Positions 47,781 to 61,640 are shown, counted from the first letter of the stretch. The stretch: DNA of 64,000 nucleotides from Dryococelus australis (GCA_029891345.1 CM056999.1:28121418-28185417); one strand, 5' to 3'. The notes: generated by a model not told the origin, from the sequence alone. Program-made: numbers and translations.

Positions 47781-48417
47781 TCCCTGGCTCTCGGACTTGC
47801 TCTCACAAGTTTCCGGCTCATTCGATTTAGTATCTGGTGTCGCTTTGTGCCTTCGAGACGGTAAACTCCGCGAAAGAATGGTCGAAAGGCCACTGAAATT
47901 AATCGAAATTATACAGTTATATCCTACGATATGGAATCCAAGAAATACAGATTATAAAAATTGTGTAAAGAAGAATTTGGAACAACATCAGAAGAAGTGC
48001 AAAATAAGTGGCACAACCTGCGAACACAGTATAATAATGAAGAGAGAAAACTAACAAAAAATATGTCTAGTTCAGGCACTCTTGACGTTTCCTTGCAAAG
48101 CACATGGGAGGATTACAACACAACGAAGTTTGTGGGAGGTTTCATCAATTAGTTCATCAACCATTAGTTATGAAGTAAGTAAAAGCACAATTATTAACGA
48201 TTGAATACATTATCACATCGGCATGTAACGGTTTTCCATGAAATATTAAAAATAAAAATATTAGCACATATTTATATAAATATTTTGCCATCATGTAAGA
48301 TGTTTTAATATGTTGACAAGGGAGGATCGAAAAAATTATATGTTTTTGTGGAGCCCCTTAAGGCTCGCCACACATGCCATATTAGATTTTATAATTTTTC
48401 GTATTTTTGAAGGCAAG

Positions 48418-48656
48418 GAAAATGTGGAAATTGTGACCATACTCCTTTTTCTATGTACGCAATACTACACAAAATACGGGAATTAAACCTGAACTATTAA
48501 TGTATAGCTATGTCACAATTAGGCAAGCAAATAAAGAAATAAAAATTGTTTACTTGTCTAATTGTGACATTATTAAAAGTTAATAGTTCGGATTTAATGC
48601 CTGAACTGCAGCATACTTAGAAAAAGCTCCATAGTCACGATTGTCACATTCCCCTT
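48418..48656. repeat. Fold-back element, arms about 110 bp, loop about 17 bp
   Basis: Arms 48418-48531 and 48549-48656 are inverted copies at about 75-80%, with shared cores such as GAACTATTAA and TGTCACAATTAG. It lies in the intron of the MADF-BESS gene. This is the structure of a miniature inverted-repeat (MITE/fold-back) element. Confidence 0.8.
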
Positions 48657-50414
48657 GAATAAACTAAAAAGTGATGATTTTTGTTTGTTCTGCTGAAAGT
48701 CTCGTCGACAGCTTCTACAGTATTTCCAAAATAAATGGCACTTTATGTATCATTGTGGGATAGTAAACTGGTTTTTATATCTATCTTAATTTTTGTGTAA
48801 TGGAAAGTAAGTTTCAGTTTGGGTTTTATTTGGCGGGGCAAGAGGCCACCTGCCTTTCCCTTTCCACCCTGGATCCGCCCTTGGCTGGCATCTTATACAA
48901 AAACGAAGCGTTTGTTTTTTAATTACTGCAAGATAGGTTAGCTATGCAAAGAAACTATCAGAAAAAAAAAGAACTGTTTAGGTTCAGTATGTTAGTAATG
49001 TATTCAGAAACATTCTTCACAAAATTCAAAAAAGCAAATGCTGTTTTTTATGTATTTCACTTTGTTTATATAATATAACATGCCATGTTTAACAAAATAA
49101 TTTAAAGGCATTTCTTAGTATCTGTAAATATTAGACCAGCGAATTGGTGTTTGTAGGTATTCGCATTATTTTAATTGCATATGTATGTACAAGTACATAT
49201 ATTGTACAGTTTTTCCTGTGAATTCACTTTTATTGGGTGCTTAAATATAACAGTACTGCCACTCCAATTTACCATCAGTGCTCATGAAGTAGTTTTTCAT
49301 CTCATCTCTAACTTCTTTGCAGAAATGTTACACATTTCATTGTTGAAGTGTCTATAGGGGGTGTAGATTGTTGCCAGGGTTCCTTCCTTTTGCGATACAT
49401 CTACATGAATTTGATTATCACAAATGTGTGTGTCGAATATCGTTGCAGTAACATAGTCTGCCTTCTTTGTCAGTATAAAGTTATCCAAAGTGCATATGGC
49501 TACAACAATTTTTTGTGTGTTCTCAGGACTCGAATATCACCTGGTTGATTTCGGAAAGGAAATGGTTTTAAAATTGTGGGGGTCACAGCAAAGGCATCAT
49601 CTGCTAGCATAGTAAAAAGGTACACGTTTCACTCTTCCTTTCAGTGGTCGGCTTCCTGGTATGTATTAGGCTTCACTCTCCAGTTCTGCAGGTGGCGCTG
49701 ACTGGTTGTAAACTCCACCATCTGCGACTCTTCCATTACAGCCTATGTTAACGGATGTGTTTCTGACATCCACGTATGTCCTGTGCTCGTTTGTTCCATC
49801 GCAGATGCATCAACCACACAGCATCACTCAACCGATCGACATTAGGTCGCGGTCCCGATCAGTACAGGGCGACAAGAACGGCATTTAAACTTTTCTTGCT
49901 GCCCTGTAACTCGTGGCCGCTGGTCATAATATTTAACGATTGTCACAAGAGGTAACTCTCGTGCTGAATGAATATGTGGCCTAAATGAGTGTGTCTCATG
50001 AAGTCACGACCATTAGAGACAACAGCCATTGGAGGAAACACTGGAATAAACGGCGCTGCTTATTCCCTCAGTGCGATGTCGATGGGCCTTGTGACCTGGC
50101 TCCAAGTGGTATCAAAAGACAGGGAATCACATTCCCACAGGAATTGTAAAATAGCGAGTGGCTCCCTAGCTGCATTAATTAAGAAGAATGTTTTTAGTCA
50201 TTTTTGGTGGTGATTGTACCACAATTAACTAGGGGAACTGGCAACTCCAGCATAGGAAGTTGGTAACATATCATAGCTATGCCCCTAATGGTGAAATCTG
50301 GGTGTCATCATATCCTACTGCATTCCTGTAATTATCACCATTACGACACACTCCGATATTAATATGTTAATTAGAAGAGTGAACATGTAATCATCTATCG
50401 AGAATCAGCCACCT

Positions 50415-51382
50415 GAGGCATCATTTCATTTAATATCACCCTTCAATTGTCGTGACATACTCGTGATGTCACATTCTTAGCCAAATATGGGGCTCCAGCA
50501 TTCACGAGTATGTCACCAACATCTTTTAATTTAGTAATCATAATTATGTACAATATCAATTTCATCAATCATGCTAATTATTAAGTTCTGTTTTTTCATG
50601 TTTTCATTTTGGCGCCGAATTCGCTGGACGTGCGGCGAAACAGACGCCATTTCGTTAGTTAGATTTCAGCACTCCAGACAACTGGCAGGCCAGATGGTAA
50701 GCTCTGCATTACCCCCTTTGGCACTTCAAATTAACCTGCTAACATTTAATTTCAATAGTTAACGTTAATCCAGAAACATTTGATAACTTTATTTAGTCGA
50801 GGGGAGGTCTCCCTACATCCTGAGATAGCATACCAGGACTTCACACATGGATACACATTTTTATGTAATTCTAACTTATTTTCAACAGTAATAACCACCA
50901 TCGGTCCAGAGTGCCTGGTCCGCTTAACCAAGTGTATGCATTCACATGTGCAGCAATATTTTGTTGTACCTTTGTGGTAATAAAACAGTCATACCATAAT
51001 TAGCCATGTTTTATTGCGTTAACTCTCCTGAGTTCATCGGGTACTGCCCCCTCATAGCAGCATCAACTTTAAAATGTCTTTCAGCGTAAGTTTTGCATTT
51101 ACAGGGCCTGCCTCCCTCAAGCAAAGTAAATTAAGTGAAAACATAGGCATACGTAGTGGCCGACAGCTTCAAAGGAAATATTATATACTCAACACCATTT
51201 AACTGACTTTTAAATTAGCTCTCCTTCATATTGACAGTGTATCCAGAGTCGCTGTAGACCATCGGCCATACGACCCCATTCAACATCGTTCCCTCTCCGA
51301 ATGTGGCACCGGGCACATCATCAGTTCCTGTTCTACACATACTCCCAAGTGGTACACGAACACATCACAGCACATCTGGAGG
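50415..51382 (+). repeat. LTR-like repeat L1, copy 2
   Basis: Partner of 30175-31165 in the same orientation, about 80% alike, with the same ends. It carries a splice donor-like ATGGTAAGCTC near 50695 and AATAAA near 50980. It sits in the MADF-BESS intron, 250 bases before the acceptor. No flanking internal element sequence is present, so it is probably a solo LTR. Confidence 0.75.
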
Positions 51383-52061
51383 CACAACGTATCACCACAA
51401 ACAAGAGTCGATACTTATCATCCACTACTGCAACTACATCTACGCTCTGTGGGTCCTTATAATTAAAATTAATGCTTGTATAAAAACGTGTTTCCCTTCC
51501 AAAGCACCGATTCCATTCGGAAAGTTCCATGTGTCTTCAAACTCTTTAGTAATTTTCAACCATTTGTCCATAGTATTAGGTGTCTGAAACCCACGAGAAT
51601 AGGGCTGATTTAACACAATTGCTTTTTCTTTTCAGGAAGTAGATGAATGCAGTTCACACGAAAATACACAAGAAGTAGCACATATAAGTAACAAAGGACA
51701 TTCCTCCAAGTCTATATGCACGGGTGCGAAATCAAGACGAGCCAATGAAGATGTGATTCTGGGCAAGGCAATGAGTATAATGAACACAACCAAGGATGAC
51801 TGTCACATTTGTGGTGAGTTTCTTGTATCATCTTTATACACCATTAACAATATGCAACTCAGAAATGAACAAAAATATGTAATGACATTATGTCTTTAAT
51901 GGACATTGAAGATAGTGTAAGCGGTGTTTCAGCTTATTCTATACATGAAACTGCTTCTCCTTTTGCAGAATGTGTAGGAGATGAACTAGGAAAGATGTGT
52001 GAGCAAAATGATTCCGAAATCTAATTTACAATTATATAAGAGCATTACAAAATGGATACTA

Positions 52062-52069
<8 letters not shown>

Positions 52070-52121
<52 letters not shown>
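52070..52121. repeat. (TA)n microsatellite
   Basis: About 26 uninterrupted TA/AT units, in the 3' untranslated region of the MADF-BESS gene. Confidence 0.95.
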
Positions 52122-52125
<4 letters not shown>

Positions 52126-52282
52126 AACTATTATATGTCAAACCAAATTATTTGAATATTAATTCCATATTTTAAACACATCTCGTTAATTATTCCAATT
52201 GGTTTATTTCTTTGTATTTTTTTTAATTATTGACAGTTGCGAATGAAGAAACATATATTGTGTCATTATGATACAATATTGA

Positions 52283-52288
52283 AATAAA
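52283..52288 (+). terminator. Possible polyadenylation signal of the MADF-BESS gene
   Basis: AATAAA 259 bases downstream of the last stop codon; the nearest good signal on the plus strand. AATAAA is common in AT-rich DNA, so this is weak. Confidence 0.35.
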
Positions 52289-53032
52289 TATTTTCAAGTA
52301 CGTATATAAGCATGTAATAATTTACCCACCTTCAAATATTTTTCTTTCAGTTTATTGAAAATGTCCTCACAACATTCAGGTACTATTTAAGCAACTTGAT
52401 ACTAGGATACTCTGAAGATATGCGATAGTGATGAATAACTCATCCCTAAAAACGAACAAACTATTGTACACTCAATATTCTGTCAATAGTGTAGTTAAAT
52501 AGCTAATTTAAAACAAAAGGGTAAAATGTAGCCTTTATTTTCATTACCTGTTGCAACGAAACGTAACGTAAAGATGAATTTCACTGGCAGTGAGATTGTA
52601 TGCTCCTAACTCGTTTCTCATTAACTACCATTCAATGACAGGTTTATATTTTCTTCGTTGTCTTCATCTATGCAATATAACAATATCACCAGTTGTATCA
52701 TCAGCAGCTGCCATTTGGGTAGACATCTCGCGTTGAACTGCCAGGGTATTGCATGCCAGCTCTCGGGACATGAGTGTCTGTACAAGCCCATTAGGATGGC
52801 TGCAACATAGCTCTCACTGGATTCTATGTCCCGACAGCAACGATGAGTGTTGCGAGACAGCGAGAGCACTTGTGTGTGGACGGTGGTGTCTGATGTCCCG
52901 ACACTAATGTGCAATAAGTGTCTCGTTAAGACCCAGCTGAATAACTGCTTTGTCTTCATTGTATATAGTATGCTGCTCCTTTGCACCGAAATGAATCCAC
53001 CTGGCTGCTGGTTCTACTATGGTATTCTGTTC

Positions 53033-53275
53033 TTATAACCAAGGCATGCCTAATATTGTATCCTCCTTCACGTATGCTTTTACAATAGCGCTCATTATAT
53101 TTTCCATGTCTCTGACTTTTACAGTGACTGTTGCTTGGCCTAATGCTCCGCTATTCACCCGACCTCTAGCGAGCATGCTTATGTGTTTACTAGGTTTTAT
53201 GTCACTTGGGTTGACAAAGCAAGGCTGAAGAAAATTGTGAGATACTGCTGTATCAATTAGAGCTTAACAAGGCTT
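53033..53275 (-). pseudogene. Gypsy 4 aspartic protease, open frame
   Basis: On the minus strand an uninterrupted frame of about 76 codons starts ALIDTAVSHNFLQ (53263 downward), with the catalytic Asp in the DTA loop. It passes VTVKVRDMEN and ends DTILGMPWL before the stop at 53033-53035, the ILG-type motif and C-terminal strand of the fold. It lacks an ATG and is short, as expected for a domain inside a polyprotein. It is the best preserved gypsy protease in the window. A stop lies just before ALID. Confidence 0.75.
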
Positions 53276-53399
53276 GCTGTTCATGTTTACTAGGATGTGG
53301 ATAAATTTCGCCATACACCCACTCACCTGTTGGACCAATGCTTGTTGTGGTGTTCTGTTGACTGTTGTTGATGGGACCAGGGCGGGAGAGCGTTAGGCC

Positions 53400-55591
53400 C
53401 CTTCGCCCCTATTGCCTGTTTCCCTGCCTCCTTGATGCGGGTCCCTTGTATGTGTCCAGGTGCAGGTTGTACGGACATACTCTAAGGCAGTGGAAAACCA
53501 GCACGGGCCGACAGTAATGGCATGGTGTCGCAAGTGGCCGCACTTGCGTGTGTCCCATATCCTTGTGCATATTGTAACTTCCTTGTGACTTTTCATCACA
53601 ACATGTACTGATCACATTGTGCGTACATGTTATGACCCATTTAGATATGTGTCTGTACTGTTTCATTGTGCGATCGACCTGGTCCTGTTGCACACTACCA
53701 TAATTCCCATGTGGCTTGTGCCACCAACTTGCAGTCCCGCTCTCACAATGGGATGAGCTCTTGTTCCACTCGAGTATGATCGCAGCCTTCAGAACCTCTT
53801 CCATTTTGCTGTTAAGGAAAGGTTGTAATGCTGCTCTGTATTCTGGCAGAGCCATTTCTGCAATAGTTTCCAGGGCTTCACAATCTGGCAGTTGATGGTG
53901 GAATCAGTTCATCAAGTGTGCTTTCTACACGATGGAAGTTGGTAACTATTCACCAGGCTTCTTCTCCTGCCAAAGTAACTTGTTCTTCACCTAGAGTGAG
54001 GTAAAAACGCTCCTGTATCGGCACTAGAAAACGTGGACAAACTCTTCCACCGTATGCTGTAATGATTCACGTCGCTCCACCACTTTCCTCCCTCGGCTTG
54101 GAGTTGTCCGCCGATGCAGGTGGTCCACTCCTCTTCAGAGACATCATAATATTCCAGATGAGCCGTGCATTCTTTCAGGAAAGTGCTAGGATCCTCGCTG
54201 GCCATTCTAGTGAATTCAAACTGATGTTGAAAACATGTTGGTGTGCATTTCAAACTAGTACCTGTATCCGTGCGATTTGTGTCATGCTTCTGCTCACATA
54301 GCGGTTCCCCCTCCATTTGCCAGCTAGGAGCAGGATGCGTGCCATATCTGTGTGCAGGGAGTGATTTCACATGTGTGGGTGCTGGGAAAGATGTGGGAAA
54401 TATCGTTGGTACTGGTTGGGGGAAAATTTGGGTTGGGTGGTAACCAGGGAATTGCGACAGGTAGAGAGGGTGTCATTGGCGGAAGTGGTATTGATAACAG
54501 TGGTAGGGTTGGCAATGGCTGTGAACACTTGCCACTTGGTGTCTGGTGGTTGATGGGTGTCACTGGGGCCCTGCTCGCAGGTGATGTATGGTCGTCAGCA
54601 CCCTCTTCCTTGCATTGAACTTCCGTATTTTGAGCTCCCTTTTCATCTGTTCCCTCACTTACTGCGCGACACACTGTGTTTACCGTGGTGGCACAACTTG
54701 CATCTGTTTGCAATGTTTGTGTATGTTCTCCCGAAATGTCTTTCTGTTGGAATTTCTGTGTAGAGGGTTGTGATCCCATGACAAGTCTTTGGAAATGTGA
54801 TTGGTCACGAATGGTCTTAACTGTTCATTACAATTGTTGTAAATAAAATGCAATCCTGTTTTGGTGGTGACATCTGTGTTGCTCATGCACTTCCTCTGTA
54901 TGTGTGCTTGACACTGTGTGCGTGCATGCATGAGATACTCTCCCGGATCCTGTGCACAGTAATTTCACACACAAATACACATGGTAAAAATTTATAATTT
55001 CATTTGAGGTTTCAATGTACGAATGTTCTGTTCCTGGCTCCTCCTCACTGTTAATCATGGAGCTGTTGTCTGTTTCGCTGGACTTAGAGTCGCACTCTCA
55101 TATTTATCTACTATGTCTATTGGTTTGTGGCATAAACACTGCAGAAAACCGCGTGGGTGTGGAAGTGCGGGTGTGGGAGCGCGATGCAGTTGGTTATGAT
55201 GCAGCAGTCCTGCAGGCGTAGGCATGGGTCAATGGGCGATGGGCGCACAGCTGACCACCGTCGTGCTGTGAGTGGGTAGCATGAGGGAGAGGTGCCTTCT
55301 TTTCTCCTATCCCTTCTTCTTCATGTGTGGTGGTAGGCGGGCAGCATCTAGGGAGGCGATGGGGGTGGGGGGAAATAGCATGGGTATGCTCCCCTTGTCC
55401 TTTGTACCCATTGCTCGGCGTCGGGGTGTCGCGCCGGAGACATCATGCCTGCCGCCCCAAAATTGCTGCATTCTCCGCTTGTTCTCGCCACCAGCGAGAC
55501 AATGGCGACTGCCTTGGTGCACTTTTTCCCCGCCATCGTGCATCCTCCCTGGCATCTTCTGGGCATATTGAAGGCATTTCGATGCTGTCAC
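53400..55591 (-). pseudogene. Gypsy 4 Gag
   Basis: Starts soon after the right-hand LTR with a frame at 55591 (MTASKCLQYAQ). A Pro- and Thr-rich stretch follows (54779-54324). A capsid-like part (54370-53987) contains FTRMASEDPSTFLKECTAHLEYYDVSEEEW and GKWWSDV, and a second helical part (53855) has MALPEYRAALQPFLNSKMEEVLKAAIILEW. A zinc-knuckle-like CHYCRPVLVFH is at about 53520. Three or more frames are needed. No PHD-like Cys cluster is seen at the N terminus, unlike gypsy 3. Confidence 0.65.
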
Positions 55592-55769
55592 GTGCTTTGT
55601 GGGTCACCTGGTTTACCACACAGCTCCCTCCTTGTGGATAAAACCAGGCGAAATGCAGGAAAAATCGTAGAAAAAATTTGGAAAAATATTGGCACTGGAA
55701 TAATTGCAGGAAAAAATTGTTCAGAATTTGAGATTAAGGTTTTGTCATTAAGTTGGGCGACATTTTGAC

Positions 55770-56564
55770 GGCTGTTGGTTGGTCGAAAGGGACAGAAGTT
55801 AAGTTTTGAGGAGCGGTAAATATAAATATAATTTTTGTTGGAGTGTTACCCAGGCCGCTGGAAAATACCATGTTGGCAATTTCGTGAATTCGGACAGCTG
55901 AATCGTTCCTCAGGGTCATTCGGGTGACGACCATGGCGAAATCCTTCAGGTGCTGCTGCTGGCTTCTCTGATAATGTTGATAATTAAAAGTAGAATAATT
56001 CGCCTACTTGTCGCACTGTGGAATATCTTGGCTCTCCACACACCCATACAAAAATAACTGTTACTTGCATTATACACTTGTGACCATTTAAACATATATT
56101 GAACACATTCGCAGGTTGAAAGATATTTAGCGGAGGAGGCCCATACTTTAAATGCCTTGCAGCGAACTGAAATAAACCACATGTTGAAAAATGTCACTGC
56201 TGAGATATATTCGGTGCTTCAAATTACATCTCCCTAAGAGAACACTTCTAATGTTTGGTTATCATAAACCCCTCAGTGTGAGTTATGCTGCGAAATGACA
56301 CAAAGGTCACATATGAATTATGTGCAGGTTACGCCCACCCAGGCAATGCAAACACTGGGTGGGTTCGAGGGGCGAAAACTTGGGCGGCTGAAAAATAAAA
56401 AGGTTCCGGTACATTAAACGAAGCTATTGAAAATTAAATGATTAGTCCACCATAGTGCTGGCCATCCGAGCGCGCGACAATACGAGCCCTGGTGTCATGT
56501 GTTACACCCCTCGCAAAGACGAACGACTACTGGCTCCCTCCATATGGCATACCTGCCAGCTTGG
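55770..56564 (-). repeat. Gypsy 4 LTR (5')
   Basis: Partner of 40616-41408. Gag begins about 180 bases inside it. Similarity stops abruptly at 56564 (CCAGCTTGG), after which a T-rich, unrelated flank begins. Confidence 0.75.
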
Positions 56565-56700
56565 TTTTTTTCTTGGCTTGTGTGCTGTTTGAGCTTCATT
56601 ATATTACATGTAGGATAATTGCATACAGTATTCTCACTAATTTTATAATCATCATTTTAGTTACCCTGGATTTGTAATAGGATACATGGATAGCATCGTG

Positions 56701-57548
56701 AATATATCCAAAGTATCTATTGTGGGAATTGTGTGTATATTTATAGCATCACCCTTCCACCCACTAAGTACTTGAAGGGTCTAATGAAAATGCATTAGTC
56801 TAGTTGATTTGTTTGGTAACTTGTAGGCCTAATGAACTTGACCCATTTCTTTTAATATAAATTAGTGTTAGGTAAATTTACAAAGATTATATAATTGTAT
56901 AGCTTGTTCATGGTAATGTGAGCTCTTATGATACAGTCTCATCAGACATATTTGAACCAATATATGCATTTAATTATGGCCATGGACTTTTGTTTATAGA
57001 GTATTGGAAAATACATACACTGTGTAAATTAGGCACTCACATTGCAGTGTTTGCATTAACAAGTGGAGGGATGTAATTTGCTAAAATTAAATTTCTGACT
57101 GTACTTAAATAAAAATCACTATTTTTATTAATACACTTCTTAAATCTTGCATACTTATACAAAAAAAAGTGGAATGTTTGGCTTCTCACCTGCTCTATTT
57201 GGGTTAGCATTGTAACAATCTACTCCACCTGCAGTACTGTCAACTGTACCTTCAGATATTTATGAAAAAATATAACGCAGTACAGTAACGTGAAGATAAA
57301 CACTGCCATGTGAGTAATTAAAACATTGTATACATTTCCCCATATACTAAACAATAGGCCAAGGACATAATGAAAAAATCACTTTACCATGAACAGGCTA
57401 TACAAATATAATATCATATTTGTAAATTATCAAAGATATATTGAAATAAATGGGTCAAGTTCATTAGGACCGTACATGTACTTAGTAAGAGGAAGGATGA
57501 TGCTGTAAATATACACACACTTTCCACCATAGATACTTGGGATATATT
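56701..57548. repeat. Fold-back element with about 180-225-bp inverted arms
   Basis: The left arm (56701-56925) and right arm (57366-57548) are inverted copies. The best core is a perfect 21-bp match, 56828-56848 against 57450-57470, and further matches include GTGTGTATATTTA and TTCATGGTAA. The left arm carries some 45 extra bases near 56778-56826. The 440-base centre has no coding frame. The outer ends match from AATATATCC inward. The structure suits a MITE or fold-back transposon. Confidence 0.85.
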
Positions 57549-60029
<2,481 letters not shown>

Positions 60030-60430
60030 GAAGACCACTTTTACAGCACCAGATGGTCGGAGATACCAGTTCTGTACCATACCTTTTGGTCTCAGTTGCG
60101 ACCCTGTGACATTCCAAAGCAGGATGGTTAGGGTACTGAATGGCCTAGTAGGCAAATTCATGCTCGCCTACTAGGATGACATAGTTATTTCGTCGGAGAC
60201 GTGGGAAAAACATTTGCAAAATCACTCATTTGTACTGGGGAGACTCGAGATAAATTGTCTAATGTACGCTGTTAACAAGTGTAACTTGGAAGAAATCGAC
60301 CTGGAGTGTTTAGGTCATGTGTTTAATGAGACAGGCAACTGACCAAACCTCGAACAGCTGGGGCTGATCGATCGTCAACAAGCACTGCACATGCGAAATC
60401 AACTGAGAAAGTTTTCGGCCTAGTAAACTG
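60030..60430 (+). pseudogene. Gypsy 5 reverse transcriptase fragment
   Basis: Begins at TTFTAPDGRRYQFCTIPFGL (about 60036-60095), so the fingers and first catalytic Asp are missing. FMLAY-stop-DDIVIS (about 60158-60194) is the catalytic block with a stop in place of the residue before DD. LECLGHVFNETGN (about 60302) and RNQLRKFFG-like sequence (about 60393-60420) follow. A frameshift at about 60420 joins it to the RNase H frame. Confidence 0.75.
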
Positions 60431-61081
60431 TTGTGGGAGCACATAGAACACTTTGCCATAATCACTGCACCCCTTACAGGCCTGCTGTCTCCACAGAAAT
60501 GGTACGTGTTTGGTAGCACACAGGAAGAGGGGTTCCAGGATATTAAGGAAATATTCCGATTGTGCCCTGCACTGGCAAGGTACAACCCAACATGCCACTT
60601 GTACCTGCAGACCAACGCCAGCCAGGAGGGGCTGGACACCGTGCTATATCAGTACAGTGATGTGAGCGAAAAGAGAGCGAATGACTTTGTGAGCACAAAA
60701 CTTGGCAATGCAGAACACCGATATGAAATGAACGAGCGAGAATGCCTCTCTGTTATCTGGGCAGTGAGAAAGTACCGGCTGTATTTAGAATACAGATGTT
60801 TCACTTTAAGAATGGACAATCACTACCTAGTCTGGCTAAATAGCATGTGCGAAGCCAGAAGCAAACTCACGAGATGGGCACTGATGTTACAATCTTATGA
60901 TTTTATCATCGAACATGTGCCAGGAAAAGAAAACGAGCTCGCAGACACGTTGTTACATATGCCAAAAACAACTGTAACGGTAACTAAGAATGTGGAATGG
61001 GAGGAATTGTTGCCACCCGCCAAGAAGGAACCACTCACACACTCACAAAAGCACATATACATTGCGAGAGAAACTGGGTAA
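60431..61081 (+). pseudogene. Gypsy 5 connection + RNase H, 216-codon open frame
   Basis: The longest intact gypsy frame in the window. FAIITAPLTGLLSPQKWYVF is the connection. The first RNase H block reads LYLQTNASQEGLDTVLYQY (residues 57-75): the catalytic Asp of TDAS is Asn. Next come HRYEMNERECLSVIWAVRKYRLYL (residues 97-120), FTLRMDNHYLVWL (125-137; Asp kept) and the closing IIEHVPGKENELADTLLH. The frame runs 40 codons into the linker before integrase. The Asn makes nuclease activity unlikely. An ATG at 60431 is incidental to the family, as Pol is a polyprotein. Confidence 0.8.
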
Positions 61082-61640
61082 GGAAGTGTCACAAATGTAA
61101 TTTATACAAAACACGCATGACGCATGGCAACCAACAGCAACAGAAGAGATAGCAAAAAAACCCACGGAGTGGCGTAATCATGAGTTGAAGGCGCAACTCC
61201 GACTCCGTGAGGGCGAGCAGCACAACAGCTGGGCTGATCACCTGCCTGCTGCACTCTTCATTCTCAGATGCAGAGTGAACACAGCAACAGGAAAAACACC
61301 GTGGTAGATTTTGTTAGGAAGGAACATCACATTGCCCAGCGAGCGAAACTGCCCTCGCACGAAGGACAGCTGCACAAACGAAAGTAGTAGCACATGAGAA
61401 GAGAGGCGCCGATGCTATTACCGCGAGCAAAGAGAACAGCAAGTGCAGCATGAAAATTGATGGCTGCCAGAGAGTAAAAGACTGCCAGCAGCACTCGTAC
61501 TAGGCCAGGTTGTATACATAAGAGCACACCTGCAGTCTGCCACGAAGAAAAATTGTGCAGTGATGGGCAGAGCCGCATCGAGTGTTAAAATCGATTGGCC
61601 TAACAACCTACCTAGTACGAGTATGTAGAACAACAGTGAG
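61082..61640 (+). pseudogene. Gypsy 5 integrase with the catalytic core deleted
   Basis: After CHKCNLYKTR (about 61090-61119), the end of the HHCC zinc finger, sequence jumps within about 60 bases to AQLRLREGEQHNSWADHLPAALF (about 61190-61260), which belongs after the third catalytic residue. The whole D-D-E core of some 150 residues is therefore missing. The remainder, VNTATGKTPW...LLGRNITLPSERN, ALVLGQVVYIRAHLQSATKKN, resembles the C terminus of gypsy 4. Confidence 0.7.

Larger units (their letters stand above)
47878..52024 (+). pseudogene. MADF-BESS domain protein gene, two exons, three breaks
   Basis: MADF domains are Myb-like DNA-binding domains (Adf-1 type in insects) and BESS is a C-terminal protein-interaction motif. 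Exon 1 starts at ATG 47878 (MVERPLKLIEII) and reads YPTIWNPRNTDYKN, then, after a shift near 47960 that removes about ten residues, EEVQNKWHNLRTQYNNEERK. This is the MADF core with its Trp and Leu-Arg positions. It ends in a consensus donor GTAAGT at 48177. The intron (48177-51635) closes with a T-rich tract and TTTTCAG; exon 2 joins in phase (GAA|GAA) and reads a Ser-rich linker and DDCHICGEFLVSSL, BESS-like. Further shifts near 48149 and 51897 (then open to a stop at 52022) make it a probable pseudogene. Confidence 0.7.
47781..52620 (+). mobile_element. About 4.8-kb segment carrying MADF-BESS gene, nested in gypsy 4
   Basis: Gypsy 4 protease ends at 53033 with its linker recognisable to about 52620, and its reverse transcriptase linker starts near 47780, so everything between is foreign to the retroelement. 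It holds the MADF-BESS gene on the plus strand, a fold-back repeat and one LTR-like repeat. I could not find terminal inverted repeats or a target duplication. Borders are uncertain by up to about 100 bases. It may be an older host gene fragment carried in by a transposon. Confidence 0.5.
40616..56564 (-). mobile_element. Ty3/gypsy retrotransposon 'gypsy 4' with nested insertions
   Basis: Direct repeats 40616-41408 and 55770-56564 frame a minus-strand element. In coding order it holds Gag (55591-53400), protease (53275-53033), reverse transcriptase (47780-46573), RNase H (46600-46573 and 44457-44130) and integrase (43940-42282). The total of 15.9 kb is far too long for gypsy. Removing the 2.1-kb unit at 44465-46565 and about 4.8 kb at 47780-52620 leaves about 9 kb, still long but plausible. 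The frames are broken. The DTA protease and YLDD reverse transcriptase link it to gypsy 1, 3 and 5. Confidence 0.75.

Noticed and set aside
47690..47893. Minus-strand 67-codon frame over the MADF start
   Set aside because: Its left part probably belongs to the gypsy 4 Pol linker and the rest is antisense to the MADF exon. It is not a separate gene.
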